Source: Stutzerimonas stutzeri (lineage in GTDB: Bacteria > Pseudomonadota > Gammaproteobacteria > Pseudomonadales > Pseudomonadaceae). From it: DNA of 64,000 nt. A program made the translations under genes and the position numbers. The stretch spans positions 1,426,001 to 1,490,000 of the forward strand of contig NZ_JAGQFP010000002.1 of NCBI RefSeq assembly GCF_019090095.1, read 5' to 3'. Position 1 is the stretch's first letter. Each line of letters starts with the position of its first letter. This document shows positions 9,522 through 17,066 of this stretch, piece after piece. Below the pieces are notes generated by a model. It did no database searches, was not told the DNA's origin, and saw only the letters and a list, made by a program, of their open reading frames with translations.

Positions 9522-10013
9522 ATGCTAGCTCCTAGGATTCCGATGCTTACGATCGTGATGGTCATTGTCGGATACGTTGTAGGACTCGTTCCGTTTGTCA
9601 GCGAGTCGTCATTTTCAAACTTTACACCGTTGTCAAAGCTCGTGGCAGCAAATATTAGTTTGGCTTGTGCGGCAGGCTTGAATCTCGCAATTTTGCTGAG
9701 CGCAATCTCTGCAACTATTTATTCCGTTTTCAGCAAAGATGAAACGGTAGAAGTATTTGAGTGGTACGGCTGTTTAATCTTCGGTGGTTCGATGGCTGTG
9801 TTTTGCTACTGGGTGATGGTGTCTGGCTATCTATTTGTGTCATCGGCGGGTGGGGCAAGTCGCCAGACACGGTTTCTTTACTCCGTTTTGGAGGTTCCAA
9901 TCGCTTTGTATATGGCAAGCGTATTGTGCCTTGTGATGGGTAGTCTGGGGCTGTATCTGGTGGCGAAGGTGCCAATTCTCTTGGTGAAGAATTTTCTTCC
10001 GGTGAAAAGCTAA
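9522..10013 (+). CDS. Unknown four-helix membrane protein
   Basis: 163 residues from an ATG preceded by AAGGAAG; an earlier in-frame ATG at 9498 has a worse ribosome-binding site. There are four hydrophobic segments, near residues 5-25, 40-65, 85-110 and 125-150. It has no recognisable family. The base composition is AT-richer than the flanking host genes. It converges with the leftward membrane-protein operon and lies just inside the left edge of the accessory island, so horizontal origin is likely. Confidence 0.6.
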   Translation: MLAPRIPMLTIVMVIVGYVVGLVPFVSESSFSNFTPLSKLVAANISLACAAGLNLAILLSAISATIYSVFSKDETVEVFEWYGCLIFGGSMAVFCYWVMVSGYLFVSSAGGASRQTRFLYSVLEVPIALYMASVLCLVMGSLGLYLVAKVPILLVKNFLPVKS

Positions 10014-10017
10014 GTGG

Positions 10018-10500
10018 CTAGCCAGAGCTGGTTTTCCTAGAGCAGGCAGCCGAAACCGAAAAAGCGAATACCCACATAAAAAGAAAAAGAAATAACGAGG
10101 CGCCGAACCAATCTAAATACGTAGCCATAATCATGGCTACTCCGTGGTATTTCGTACCTTCGCTCGCTGGTAAAAGGCCTAATGATGCCAGAAGGGAGGG
10201 AAGCGAAATGATTAATAAGAATATGCGTCCTCTCCTTGGGATTGAAATCGACGTGAATCCATGGCGTCGGATTAAGATTATCGCTATTGGTAGTAAGGCA
10301 AGGTGGGTGATTGTAATTGCGGTAACTAGCCTGCTATTTTCGGTTAAATTACTTATATGTGTGTAAGGATTGAGGCTGTCTATTTGGCTAGGGATTATGG
10401 AAGACAAGAGGTGGCCTAGCACTATACCGATCACAAGCCATGCAATAGTGATGTGAGAGAGATATTTCGAGTAGGTGACTTTTCTAACTGCTGTAGGCAT
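10018..10500 (-). CDS. Unknown four-helix membrane protein, last gene of a three-gene leftward operon
   Basis: 160 residues with hydrophobic segments near 15-35, 60-78, 90-110 and 125-150, and charged loops (RRHG, PRRGR). It starts 4 bases after the stop of the upstream gene, so the two are probably translated from one message. No family is recognised. With its neighbours it could form a small membrane complex; that is inference from gene order only. Confidence 0.6.
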   Translation of the reverse strand: MPTAVRKVTYSKYLSHITIAWLVIGIVLGHLLSSIIPSQIDSLNPYTHISNLTENSRLVTAITITHLALLPIAIILIRRHGFTSISIPRRGRIFLLIISLPSLLASLGLLPASEGTKYHGVAMIMATYLDWFGASLFLFLFMWVFAFSVSAACSRKTSSG

Positions 10501-10503
10501 ATA

Positions 10504-10920
10504 TCACGGAAAGTAATTGTTTTCGGCAGCACATGCCGGTTGGTATCGGCTGCACATCTGCTTGAAGGTAACCTTCGCACCTTTACGGCAATCGCGGTAG
10601 ACCAGGGAGCCGCGTTTGTAGTTTTGACACACGCTACTGAAGTCGATCTGGTCGTTTACAACCGTCCACTGGAACTGGCCGCCGACGCGCTGCTTGTTAT
10701 GGCCGTTCTCCCAGCTCCAGTTGCTCATGTTCATCTCACGGCTTTCTGAGCGCCCCTGAGTGTTGCTGGATGAACTGGAAGCGTAGTAGCGGGCCGGTGG
10801 TGGTTGCATCGTGTTGGCGACAGGGCGGGGGGTGTAGTTTTCGTCGCTGAAAGAGGTTTGCTTGCGTTCTATCGTGCGCGCCGAGGCCTCTTCGAACCAT
10901 TCGATTTCAGCCTGGGTCAA
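10504..10920 (-). CDS. Unknown 138-residue protein, middle gene of the leftward operon
   Basis: The N-terminal half is low-complexity and polar (QPPPARYYASSSSSNTQGRS). The C-terminal part is a compact cysteine-containing domain (SSVCQNYKRG..YRDCRKG..FKQMCSRYQPAC), four cysteines in about 40 residues, which could form disulfides or bind metal. No signal peptide is seen. It overlaps the upstream gene by 4 bases, so it is translationally coupled. I do not recognise the family. Confidence 0.6.
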   Translation of the reverse strand: MTQAEIEWFEEASARTIERKQTSFSDENYTPRPVANTMQPPPARYYASSSSSNTQGRSESREMNMSNWSWENGHNKQRVGGQFQWTVVNDQIDFSSVCQNYKRGSLVYRDCRKGAKVTFKQMCSRYQPACAAENNYFP

Positions 10921-11216
10921 TTGGCGTTGCCCTTTTGCTTCAGGTGCCGCTGATGGTTCTGGAGCGTCGTATGCGCCAGTGAAGGTCGGCTAACTGGGTG
11001 GTCGGTTTCAGTTGGCTCTTGGTTGAACCAGGTCTTGCCTGAGACATTAGAGCCCGACTTGATCTGGTTGATATCCTGCGCAAGAGGCTCTGCGAACATA
11101 GCCGCTAACCCCAGCAAGACCACCGATCCGATACCCAAGATGGCTACGAAACGCCATGGGCTGTCTTTTCTCTTGCCGCGTAGGTATTCCGGGGCGTCTT
11201 CCCAGTCCGATCTCAT
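10917..11216 (-). CDS. Unknown single-pass membrane protein, first gene of the leftward operon
   Basis: 99 residues with a short basic cytoplasmic N-terminus (YLRGKRKDSPWR), one transmembrane helix at about residues 22-45 and a polar C-terminal tail predicted outside the cytoplasm. A strong AAGGAGGCGGC ribosome-binding site stands before the ATG. It heads the three-gene operon and diverges from the retron, whose RNA candidate begins about 150 bases away. Confidence 0.6.
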   Translation of the reverse strand: MRSDWEDAPEYLRGKRKDSPWRFVAILGIGSVVLLGLAAMFAEPLAQDINQIKSGSNVSGKTWFNQEPTETDHPVSRPSLAHTTLQNHQRHLKQKGNAN

Positions 11217-11369
11217 GCCGCCTCCTTGCGTTAAATTAGGTGCAAATTAAACAATCTGACCCATTGTCCATTTTCATTGTTGAAGTCGTGACAGCGTCAT
11301 GATAGCGTTCGGCTAGCACAAGCGTACCGCTTGTTTGCTGCAACTGATAGCTTAAAAATGCATCGACTT

Positions 11370-11528
11370 CGCTCTTAACAGAGCGCTTGCTGTTTGACAG
11401 CAAGCATCTGGGGCACGGACGGCACGATCCGCTTCCTAGAGTAGCGACAGACGGTAGGTTAGCCATAGGGGGTTTGGCTGGATCGGCGCACTGCGTCAGT
11501 GAAAGCAACATACCCCCTAGCGCTCTAT
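11370..11528 (+). ncRNA. Candidate retron msr-msd RNA
   Basis: The 350-base gap before the reverse transcriptase has an msr-msd-like layout. An 8-base a1/a2 pair is possible (AGAGCGCT at 11380-11387 with AGCGCTCT at 11519-11526). Just after a1 is the hairpin GCTTGCTG-TTTGA-CAGCAAGC (11385-11405). A long hairpin spans 11466-11519 with stem TAGGGGGT/ACCCCCTA and an inner CACTG-CGT-CAGTG helix, ending directly at a2. A short hairpin at 11370-11385 competes with a1. Boundaries and the branching G are inferred. Confidence 0.55.
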
Positions 11529-11567
11529 TGTATGAGCTGGCGACACCTACACTTATCGAGGATGGGC

Positions 11568-12764
11568 ATGAGAAGGAGTTCTGCACACCGAGCATTTAAG
11601 GTGGCCAGTGGCTCTATCTCAAATGTTGAGAATCTGGCGGCTGCCTTAGGTCTTACCACCCTTCATTTTGAGAAGCTGTGGGAAATACCTGAAGAGCTTC
11701 GCTATTCATCTAAGACGATTCCCAAACTTTCCGGTGAACTCAGAGAAGTCCACAATCCGTGTCGGGAATTGCGCATAATTCAAAGAAGAATCAACACACG
11801 TATCTTCTCTAACCCCGATGTTGTGAAGTGGCCGAGTTATCTTTATGGTTCTATTCCGAAAGGAGATAACCCAGAAGATGAATTTAATAGCCGGGACTAT
11901 GTTGCTTGCGCAAAGTTACATTGCCGGGCTAAATCAATCCTGAAGCTAGATATTAAAGACTTTTTTAGTAACGTCCATGATGATCTGGTTATGGGGGTTT
12001 TTTCTGAGGTATTGAAGTACCCTGACGTGGTTTCGCAGGTGTTAACTAGGGTTTGCACTTATAAATCTAGCCTGGTTCAGGGCGCTCTTACGTCAAGTTA
12101 TCTGGCGATGTTAAGTCTGTATGGTGCTGAGGATGACTTGGTTCATCGGCTCCGTAAGAAAAATTTGATCTACACCAGATTTGTAGACGATATAACCATA
12201 TCCTCCAAAGTGGCAAACTATGATTTTTCCTATGCTGCTCGATTAGTCGAGCAAATGCTCGTTGAGAAAGGTTTGCCATTAAATACTAAGAAAACTATCA
12301 CGCAGTATGCGTCTCTTGCTCCGTTGACAGTCCATGGTTTGAGAGTCTGCTTTGCAGAACCCCGTTTACCCGCAGACGAGGTGAGGCGAATTCGGGCTGC
12401 GGTGCAGAGCATAGAGATAGTTGCCAAGGAAAAAAACTACCGCCAAACGTATCCTTATCGAAAGGATTTCAACCGCTGCATGGGTCGGGTTAATAAGCTG
12501 GCTAGAGTTGGGCATAACCAGCATTCTAAGTTCATTTCCCGTTTACATAAGATCCTGCCGCTGCCTTCAGCTAGAGAGGTTGAATATGTTAAGGCCGCTA
12601 CCTTAAAGCTAGAAAGCCTTTATGCTACCAAGCGTGAAAGTTTTTGGTATAAGAAGCTATATTACCGGGTTGGTGACAGGCTTAACTTAGTTGGTCGTAG
12701 TTTTCCGAATTTAGCTAAATCGTTGCGCGAGCGACTAAGGGAGGTTAAACCAGCTTATGAGTAA
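11568..12764 (+). CDS. Retron-type reverse transcriptase (Ec48-like)
   Basis: 398 residues from the ATG at 11568 (GAGG six bases upstream); longer starts would run into the candidate RNA. Visible RT motifs are LKLDIKDFF (Asp128), QGALTSSYLAML, and FVDD with catalytic Asp207 and Asp208. Retron-type features are an altered NAxxH box (ACAKLH) before motif 3 and a VTG-like VHGL in the template-binding region. It would copy the upstream RNA into msDNA. It overlaps the next gene by 8 bases, so RT and effector are coupled. The gene is AT-rich against its surroundings. Confidence 0.85.
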   Translation: MRRSSAHRAFKVASGSISNVENLAAALGLTTLHFEKLWEIPEELRYSSKTIPKLSGELREVHNPCRELRIIQRRINTRIFSNPDVVKWPSYLYGSIPKGDNPEDEFNSRDYVACAKLHCRAKSILKLDIKDFFSNVHDDLVMGVFSEVLKYPDVVSQVLTRVCTYKSSLVQGALTSSYLAMLSLYGAEDDLVHRLRKKNLIYTRFVDDITISSKVANYDFSYAARLVEQMLVEKGLPLNTKKTITQYASLAPLTVHGLRVCFAEPRLPADEVRRIRAAVQSIEIVAKEKNYRQTYPYRKDFNRCMGRVNKLARVGHNQHSKFISRLHKILPLPSAREVEYVKAATLKLESLYATKRESFWYKKLYYRVGDRLNLVGRSFPNLAKSLRERLREVKPAYE

Positions 12765-13488
12765 GGTTTCTGACTTTCTTAAAGAACATACAGGTGTCGC
12801 CATAGTAACTTTGGCTGCCGTGCTGGTTCTTTCGATAGGCTTTGCTGTTTCGCTAACTATATTTCTTGCAACTCTATTCGGCGAAAAGCTTTACGATTTT
12901 GATTTTTGTTTGACTAGCTCGTGTGTGAAGTTTTGGACAAAAAAGAATGAGGCAGTTTTTGATATTCTTTTTTCGACGGGGAATATAATTGCTGTACTTA
13001 TAACTCTGGGTGGTATCGTAGTTGCATTGTTTAGCTATCTGAATTCGGTTCAGAGCTCAAAGCTCGCCAATCATCTTGCACAGTTGACTATTTTTACTGA
13101 GTATATTCGCTGTGAGATAGAGAAAAGGCCTAGAATTACTAATTCAGATGTTGATGTTTTGAAGTGGTACAATATTTTATTTAAGAATTCCAGCTCTGGC
13201 TCGTTTGATGTGTCTGACGAATATCAAGCTTTGCTTCAGCAGATTAATTCGAATATTGATTTATCAAATCATCGGTACGAAAACGTTGATGCGCATCGTT
13301 ACGAGTACAAGCATCATCAAAAAACGATGATAGATATATTCGATAATTTCGGCATAAAAATGAGCCGTCTGCCTAGAATCGATTTCAACGAAGCTGAAAG
13401 TCAAGTGCTTGATCTGATCTCTACAGCCAACCGTTCGTTTTGCCGGTCATTAGAGAGTTTCGTATTCAAAGAGAGACGGTATCACTGA
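12757..13488 (+). CDS. Two-transmembrane retron effector, Ec48-like
   Basis: 243 residues with two transmembrane helices, at about residues 12-37 and 70-93, separated by a short loop with two cysteines (CLTSSCVKFW), then a 150-residue soluble domain. The tail (SNLA-NHL..., YKHHQKTMIDIF, RLPRIDFNEAE) resembles the membrane effector of Ec48-type retrons as I remember them. In such systems the effector is kept inactive by the RT-msDNA complex and damages the membrane after phage attack. The overlap with the RT stop supports one operon. Confidence 0.75.
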   Translation: MSKVSDFLKEHTGVAIVTLAAVLVLSIGFAVSLTIFLATLFGEKLYDFDFCLTSSCVKFWTKKNEAVFDILFSTGNIIAVLITLGGIVVALFSYLNSVQSSKLANHLAQLTIFTEYIRCEIEKRPRITNSDVDVLKWYNILFKNSSSGSFDVSDEYQALLQQINSNIDLSNHRYENVDAHRYEYKHHQKTMIDIFDNFGIKMSRLPRIDFNEAESQVLDLISTANRSFCRSLESFVFKERRYH

Positions 13489-13504
13489 GCTTTTGCCGTT
13501 CACT

Positions 13505-13918
13505 CTACTGGTCAGAAGCCGATCCAAAGACTACTGATGTCGCTCCAATCGACCTGATAACCGGCCTGTGATAAACTCGGGTAATCCCTTCTTGTATTAC
13601 CTCAAGCTCTTCATCAGGGATGCCTATATCCAGCTGAAGGTCATCCAAACTGGTTAAAGCTGAGTTATGTCCCAGCCGAATTGCTCGCGTTATTGCATCG
13701 GCGGCTCGCCTTTGAATTTCGTTCGTAATCCCGCTTCTGGCCATCAAGGCTAGTTCTCTCGCTTTAGAAGCTGGAAGCAGCTTTGCGGGAGCTGCATCAG
13801 AAATAAAACTTCCTTATAGCCGAGCGACTAGCTCGGCATTTAGCGATCTTCCTGCCGCTTTGGCTGCGTGTTCAGCCTGGAGTCGGAGCTCCGCTGGCAT
13901 GCGTAATTTGAATTGTAG
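13505..13918 (-). pseudogene. Broken Arc-like ribbon-helix-helix repressor gene
   Basis: Read leftward from 13918, the frame gives LQFKLRMPAEL...GRSLNAELVARL, a clear Arc-type DNA-binding fold, then a TAA at 13814-13816. The same frame continues through SFISDAAPAKLLPASKARELALMARSG to 13505. Where the stop sits, relatives usually have Glu (LE-SFIS), so a GAA to TAA change is likely. The 5' end is lost at the junction with a 26-bp tandem repeat. A 79-residue remnant could still start at the ATG near 13744. Confidence 0.7.
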
Positions 13919-13968
13919 CAAAAAGGGGACAGATTTATTTTTAGCAAAAAGGGGACAGATTTATTTTT
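13917..13968. repeat. Perfect tandem 26-bp repeat (AGCAAAAAGGGGACAGATTT...)
   Basis: Two identical head-to-tail copies, 13917-13942 and 13943-13968. The GGGGACAGATTTATTTTT sequence is common in gammaproteobacterial genomes, often near transposase-like genes; that is from memory. Here it ends exactly at the lost 5' end of the Arc-like pseudogene, so it may mark the rearrangement point. Confidence 0.8.
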
Positions 13969-14018
13969 GTTCGCCAAGCCTACCAGCAACCTATCCGAAA
14001 CAAGCCAAACCCTAAACG

Positions 14019-14046
14019 AAAAAGCCCTGCAAGTGCAGGGCTTTTC
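14019..14046 (-). terminator. Original terminator of the tRNA-Gly gene, stranded by the prophage
   Basis: The stem AAAAGCCCTGC / GCAGGGCTTTT has its U-run on the minus strand and lies directly beyond the left attachment copy. Before integration this would have followed the tRNA-Gly 3' end, so it is probably the tRNA's own terminator. Confidence 0.7.
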
Positions 14047-14050
14047 TAAT

Positions 14051-14095
14051 CTGGAGCGGGCGAAGGGAATCGAACCCTCGTCATGAGCTTGGGAA
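14051..14095. repeat. attL: partial tRNA-Gly copy, 45-bp direct repeat
   Basis: Identical to 53999-54043. It contains the 3' 44 bases of tRNA-Gly(CCC) up to the anticodon loop and then diverges (GGGAATCTAT here against GGGAAGCTCA in the intact gene). The integrase gene begins about 150 bases to the right. Confidence 0.92.
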
Positions 14096-14224
14096 TCTAT
14101 AACGGGCCAAATATCAGGTTATTACGCGAAGTATCGGAAAAGCGCTACAATCCCCGTCCTGTATGGGCTGGGGCTTCCGGCTCAGTCTCAATTTGTCCCG
14201 CCGAATTTCGTGTTAGTTCGGGAC

Positions 14225-14246
14225 AACTGTCACCGGAAACTGTCAC
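14225..14246. promoter_or_regulatory. Two candidate integrase arm-binding sites (left)
   Basis: AACTGTCAC occurs at 14225-14233 and again at 14238-14246, just before the integrase start. The same word recurs three times beside attR, so these look like arm-type sites for the tyrosine recombinase. Confidence 0.5.
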
Positions 14247-14248
14247 GC

Positions 14249-15448
14249 ATGCTAACCGAAAAGCAGATCCGAGCGCTCAAGCCAGAAGGTCGCGACTATG
14301 TGATGTCCGACGGGCGCGGTGCGCGCGGGGAAGGGGTGCTGCTGCTGAAGGTCCGCGCCAACGGCACGAAGGAGTTCTATTATCAGTGGCACGTGGCGGG
14401 CAAGAAGAAGCAGCGCAAGCTCGGCGTGTGGCCGACGATGTCGCTCACCGTCGCCCGGGACAAGTGCAAAGGGGCATCACCGCAGAGTGAGGCGGAAGGC
14501 ACGCTGCAGAACCTGCTCGATTCTTACGTGGCCAAGCTGAAAGCAGAGGGCGCCGCCTCGGCCGGCAACGTGGAATGGTCACTCAAGCACTACGTCTCCG
14601 AACCGTTCCCGCACCTGGTGAAGAAGCTGGCCAGCGCCATCGAGCCCGGTGATATCCGCGACATTATCTCTGCGATGATCAAGGCGAAGGTGACTACCTA
14701 CTGCAACCGGGTGCGGTCGCAACTGCATGCTGCGTTCCAGCACGGGCTCAATCAGGAATACAACCCTCGCGACTACCTCAAGTCGAAGGTGCGTTTCGGG
14801 CTGACCTACAACCCCGTGGCGAGCATTCCTGTGCAGGGCGACTGGGAGCGCCCGGGGCAGCGAGTGTTGAGCAAGGAAGAGCTGGCTGCGCTGTGGAACC
14901 TGCTTCCGGAGGAGCTGAGCCTGGTCACGGCAGAGCTGATCAAGTTCCTGATCGCCAGCGGTGGGCAGCGGCCGGAGCAGGTGGTGGCGTCTGATCGCAC
15001 GATGTACCGCGATGACTACTACATGATCCGCAGCAAGAAGGGCGTAGAAGGCGAGAGGGAGATTCACGTGGTGCCGTTCAACGAACTGAGCCGTGCGTGC
15101 CTGGAGCGGCTGAAACCGATCTCGGGCGACGAGGCCTTTCCGTTCATGGGCCGATACAAGAACAACTCCATCAACGTCCAGTCCGTGTCGCGGGCGGTGA
15201 CGAAGCTCTGCGGCCGGCATCCGGATACGTTCAAGACGCCGTTTACGTTGCGCGACCTGCGGCGCACGTGCAAAACGCTGATGGGTGTGGCGGGGATCAG
15301 CAAGGAACTGCGCGATCGCATTCAGGGGCATGCGTTCAGCGACGTTTCGTCGAAGCACTATGATCGCTACGACTACCTGAAAGAAAAAAGCCAGGGCCTC
15401 GAGGATTGGGCTACCTGGCTTGTCGATGTGGCGGGAGTGAAGCCGTAG
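14249..15448 (+). CDS. int: Phage tyrosine-recombinase integrase
   Basis: 399 residues from the ATG at 14249. A GTG 13 codons earlier would put the AACTGTCAC sites inside the gene. The N-terminal arm-binding domain begins LTEKQIRALKPEG (DUF4102-like). The catalytic domain shows Arg in GGQRPEQ, the box-II segment LRDLRRT (Arg in place of the common His), QGHAFSD, and the nucleophile Tyr within HYDRYDY near residue 370. It integrates and excises the prophage at tRNA-Gly(CCC). It sits at the end carrying the partial tRNA copy. Confidence 0.93.
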   Translation: MLTEKQIRALKPEGRDYVMSDGRGARGEGVLLLKVRANGTKEFYYQWHVAGKKKQRKLGVWPTMSLTVARDKCKGASPQSEAEGTLQNLLDSYVAKLKAEGAASAGNVEWSLKHYVSEPFPHLVKKLASAIEPGDIRDIISAMIKAKVTTYCNRVRSQLHAAFQHGLNQEYNPRDYLKSKVRFGLTYNPVASIPVQGDWERPGQRVLSKEELAALWNLLPEELSLVTAELIKFLIASGGQRPEQVVASDRTMYRDDYYMIRSKKGVEGEREIHVVPFNELSRACLERLKPISGDEAFPFMGRYKNNSINVQSVSRAVTKLCGRHPDTFKTPFTLRDLRRTCKTLMGVAGISKELRDRIQGHAFSDVSSKHYDRYDYLKEKSQGLEDWATWLVDVAGVKP

Positions 15449-15451
15449 TCG

Positions 15452-15652
15452 TCACGCCACCTGCTTGCACCATGCTTCCGGATCCTCCAGCCAAAAGCGC
15501 AGGTCGGATGCTCGCCAGCCGACGCGGCCTGGCGAAAGTCGCACCTGCTTCGGGAAGCGGCCGGCTTTGATCTCGCGCCAAAGCGTTGCGTGGGACAGCG
15601 TTGTAACCTCCAAAACCTGCTCCTCCCTCAGGTAACCTTCAAGCGCGACCAC
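15452..15652 (-). CDS. AlpA/excisionase-like DNA-binding protein
   Basis: 66 residues with a winged-helix MerR-like fold: LREEQVLEVTTLSHATLWREIKAGRFPK, then RVGWRASDLRFWLE, the AlpA pattern. Such proteins act as excisionases or activators for the neighbouring integrase. It is the last gene of the leftward early operon and converges with int, with 3 bases between the stops. It overlaps its upstream neighbour by 14 bases. Confidence 0.8.
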   Translation of the reverse strand: MVALEGYLREEQVLEVTTLSHATLWREIKAGRFPKQVRLSPGRVGWRASDLRFWLEDPEAWCKQVA

Positions 15653-15950
15653 GGCGCTTCCCTCCCTTGCGATGCTTCTTCGTGCCGCCGTGGCAGGTCA
15701 GGCGGTAACTGATGAACGATGCCAGGTCGCCGATCTCTGCTTTGATGTCGTCGATGATGGCGCCCATGATCGCGTTCACCTCTTCGTATGTTGCGTGCTG
15801 GATAGTCCGCGAGTTGTCGACGTGGGTCTTGCCATCCGGCGTCTTGACCAGCCACTCCATCAACCAGCGCTGCGGCTTGCGCGGCAGGCGCCCGCTGACC
15901 TTAGCGGTGTCGTTTGGCATTTCGGTGCTGTAGAAGATGGAGTAGGTCAT
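15639..15950 (-). CDS. Phage protein of unknown function
   Basis: 103 residues, soluble, with a basic tail (KKHRKGGKRRGRA) that suggests nucleic-acid contact. No family recognised. Its start overlaps the stop of the upstream 44-residue gene (ATGA), so it is translated by coupling in the early operon. Confidence 0.6.
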   Translation of the reverse strand: MTYSIFYSTEMPNDTAKVSGRLPRKPQRWLMEWLVKTPDGKTHVDNSRTIQHATYEEVNAIMGAIIDDIKAEIGDLASFISYRLTCHGGTKKHRKGGKRRGRA

Positions 15951-16081
15951 GCTGCATCCTCAACGCCGCGGGCCATCTGGCTAATGACATCAATGCAGGT
16001 TTGGTTTTGCCGGATGCTGGTGGTCCGGCAGCGGCTGGTGTTCAGGCGGTTCTCGCCAATCGAGCGCTTACGCTGGCTCAT
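15947..16081 (-). CDS. Very small phage protein (44 residues)
   Basis: ATG at 16081, stop at 15947, giving MSQRKRSIGENRLNTSR...ARGVEDAA. It overlaps both neighbours by 4 bases (ATGA), the same spacing used across this operon, which supports it as a real gene. The N-terminus is basic and the C-terminus acidic. No known family. Confidence 0.5.
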   Translation of the reverse strand: MSQRKRSIGENRLNTSRCRTTSIRQNQTCIDVISQMARGVEDAA

Positions 16082-16818
16082 GCGTGGAACTCCAGTACGA
16101 GATCACTCTGGCCGCTGTGCTGCCAGACTGGTGCTGAATTTTGGGATTCGATTCGGTCGGCGATCACTGCTGCTCGAGCCGCGGCAGTCGGTGCTGGATA
16201 CATCCCGAAGCGGCCGACGGCGCCGGCGTTCACTGCGGCGTTAGTTGAGTCAGCGCTGGCCAATGGCAGGTCGCAAAAAATCCTCGGATCAAGCATGCGT
16301 AATCCATGCAGCTTGCAGATTGGGCGTCCCTTCTCGTCACAGATCGCGTTCATGGCATCGCTTATTCGTCGCCACCAGGGCGTTGTGCCAGGCACTCCCC
16401 ATTGCCCTGAACTGCCGAGTGCAACTACGCGCCATTTTTTTGCTAGGCGCTGCAGGCGTTCGAGCGACTCATGCATGTGCCACACCGGAACACCGGGAAG
16501 GTGCTCGGGCCAGCACTCGAGCATCAGGTCGTTGGCTGCCTCGTCGCCATCGATTACGTCCGGGATGAGAGCCCAGTCGAAGCCTGGGTGCCTGTACCAC
16601 TTAGCGACCCAATGGATATAACCCTCAACATCAAGGGGTTGGCCGTCCCGCCAGCGGCTGAACGCGCCATTGTCGAGGATGAACGACTGACAAACGTCGG
16701 CTACGTTCGCTATCTCATCGGGTGCCTCGAAAGATACGAGAGCATGGCGGCCAGATAGGAACGCATAGGCCTCCGCCCGCGGGCCGCTACACGGGGTTCC
16801 GTGGTAATGGATCATCAC
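16078..16818 (-). CDS. TGT/DpdA-like enzyme, possible 7-deazaguanine DNA modification protein
   Basis: 246 residues. The order of motifs resembles the tRNA-guanine transglycosylase barrel: FILDNGAFSRW (like the DSGGFQ segment), ALIPDVIDG, PVWHMHES, VALGSSGQWG, LHGLRML and then an acidic PLASADST where the nucleophile Asp would lie. Phage DpdA proteins of this superfamily swap guanine in DNA for 7-deazaguanines to evade restriction. No queuosine-pathway genes are nearby, so the base would come from the host. The methyltransferase two genes upstream fits an anti-restriction role. The family call is tentative. Confidence 0.5.
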   Translation of the reverse strand: MMIHYHGTPCSGPRAEAYAFLSGRHALVSFEAPDEIANVADVCQSFILDNGAFSRWRDGQPLDVEGYIHWVAKWYRHPGFDWALIPDVIDGDEAANDLMLECWPEHLPGVPVWHMHESLERLQRLAKKWRVVALGSSGQWGVPGTTPWWRRISDAMNAICDEKGRPICKLHGLRMLDPRIFCDLPLASADSTNAAVNAGAVGRFGMYPAPTAAARAAVIADRIESQNSAPVWQHSGQSDLVLEFHA

Positions 16819-17060
16819 GCTGGCATCCTCAGGGTTTCGATCTCAACCCCCTGGTGAATGGCAGCGATGCGTTGCTCGCCGCCGAGGCGGCTGAACAGTT
16901 GGTCGGCGATATCTTCGTGGTAGCCGCGCTTGATGAGTGCAGTAGCAGTGCGAATATGCTCGGCATGAATCATCAAAGTGGAGTGGATCTCCAGTCGGTA
17001 AACGATCATCTCGCCATCGGCAGGACATTCAGCAACGAAGGTGTGGCGGTAGGTGTTCAT
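16815..17060 (-). CDS. Phage protein of unknown function
   Basis: 81 residues, soluble, no membrane segment. It contains an ADGEMIVYRLEI strand pattern and a helical LIKRGYHEDIADQLFSRLGG part. Four-base overlap with the downstream TGT-like gene. No family recognised. Confidence 0.55.
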   Translation of the reverse strand: MNTYRHTFVAECPADGEMIVYRLEIHSTLMIHAEHIRTATALIKRGYHEDIADQLFSRLGGEQRIAAIHQGVEIETLRMPA

Positions 17061-17066
17061 GCCGCG

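Noticed and set aside
11499..12764. Longer RT start at the GTG at 11499
   Set aside because: It would place the end of the candidate msd hairpin and a2 inside the coding region; the ATG at 11568 has a better ribosome-binding site.
11236..13488. Diversity-generating retroelement
   Set aside because: No template/variable repeat pair with adenine-specific differences and no target gene nearby; the RT partner is a membrane protein.
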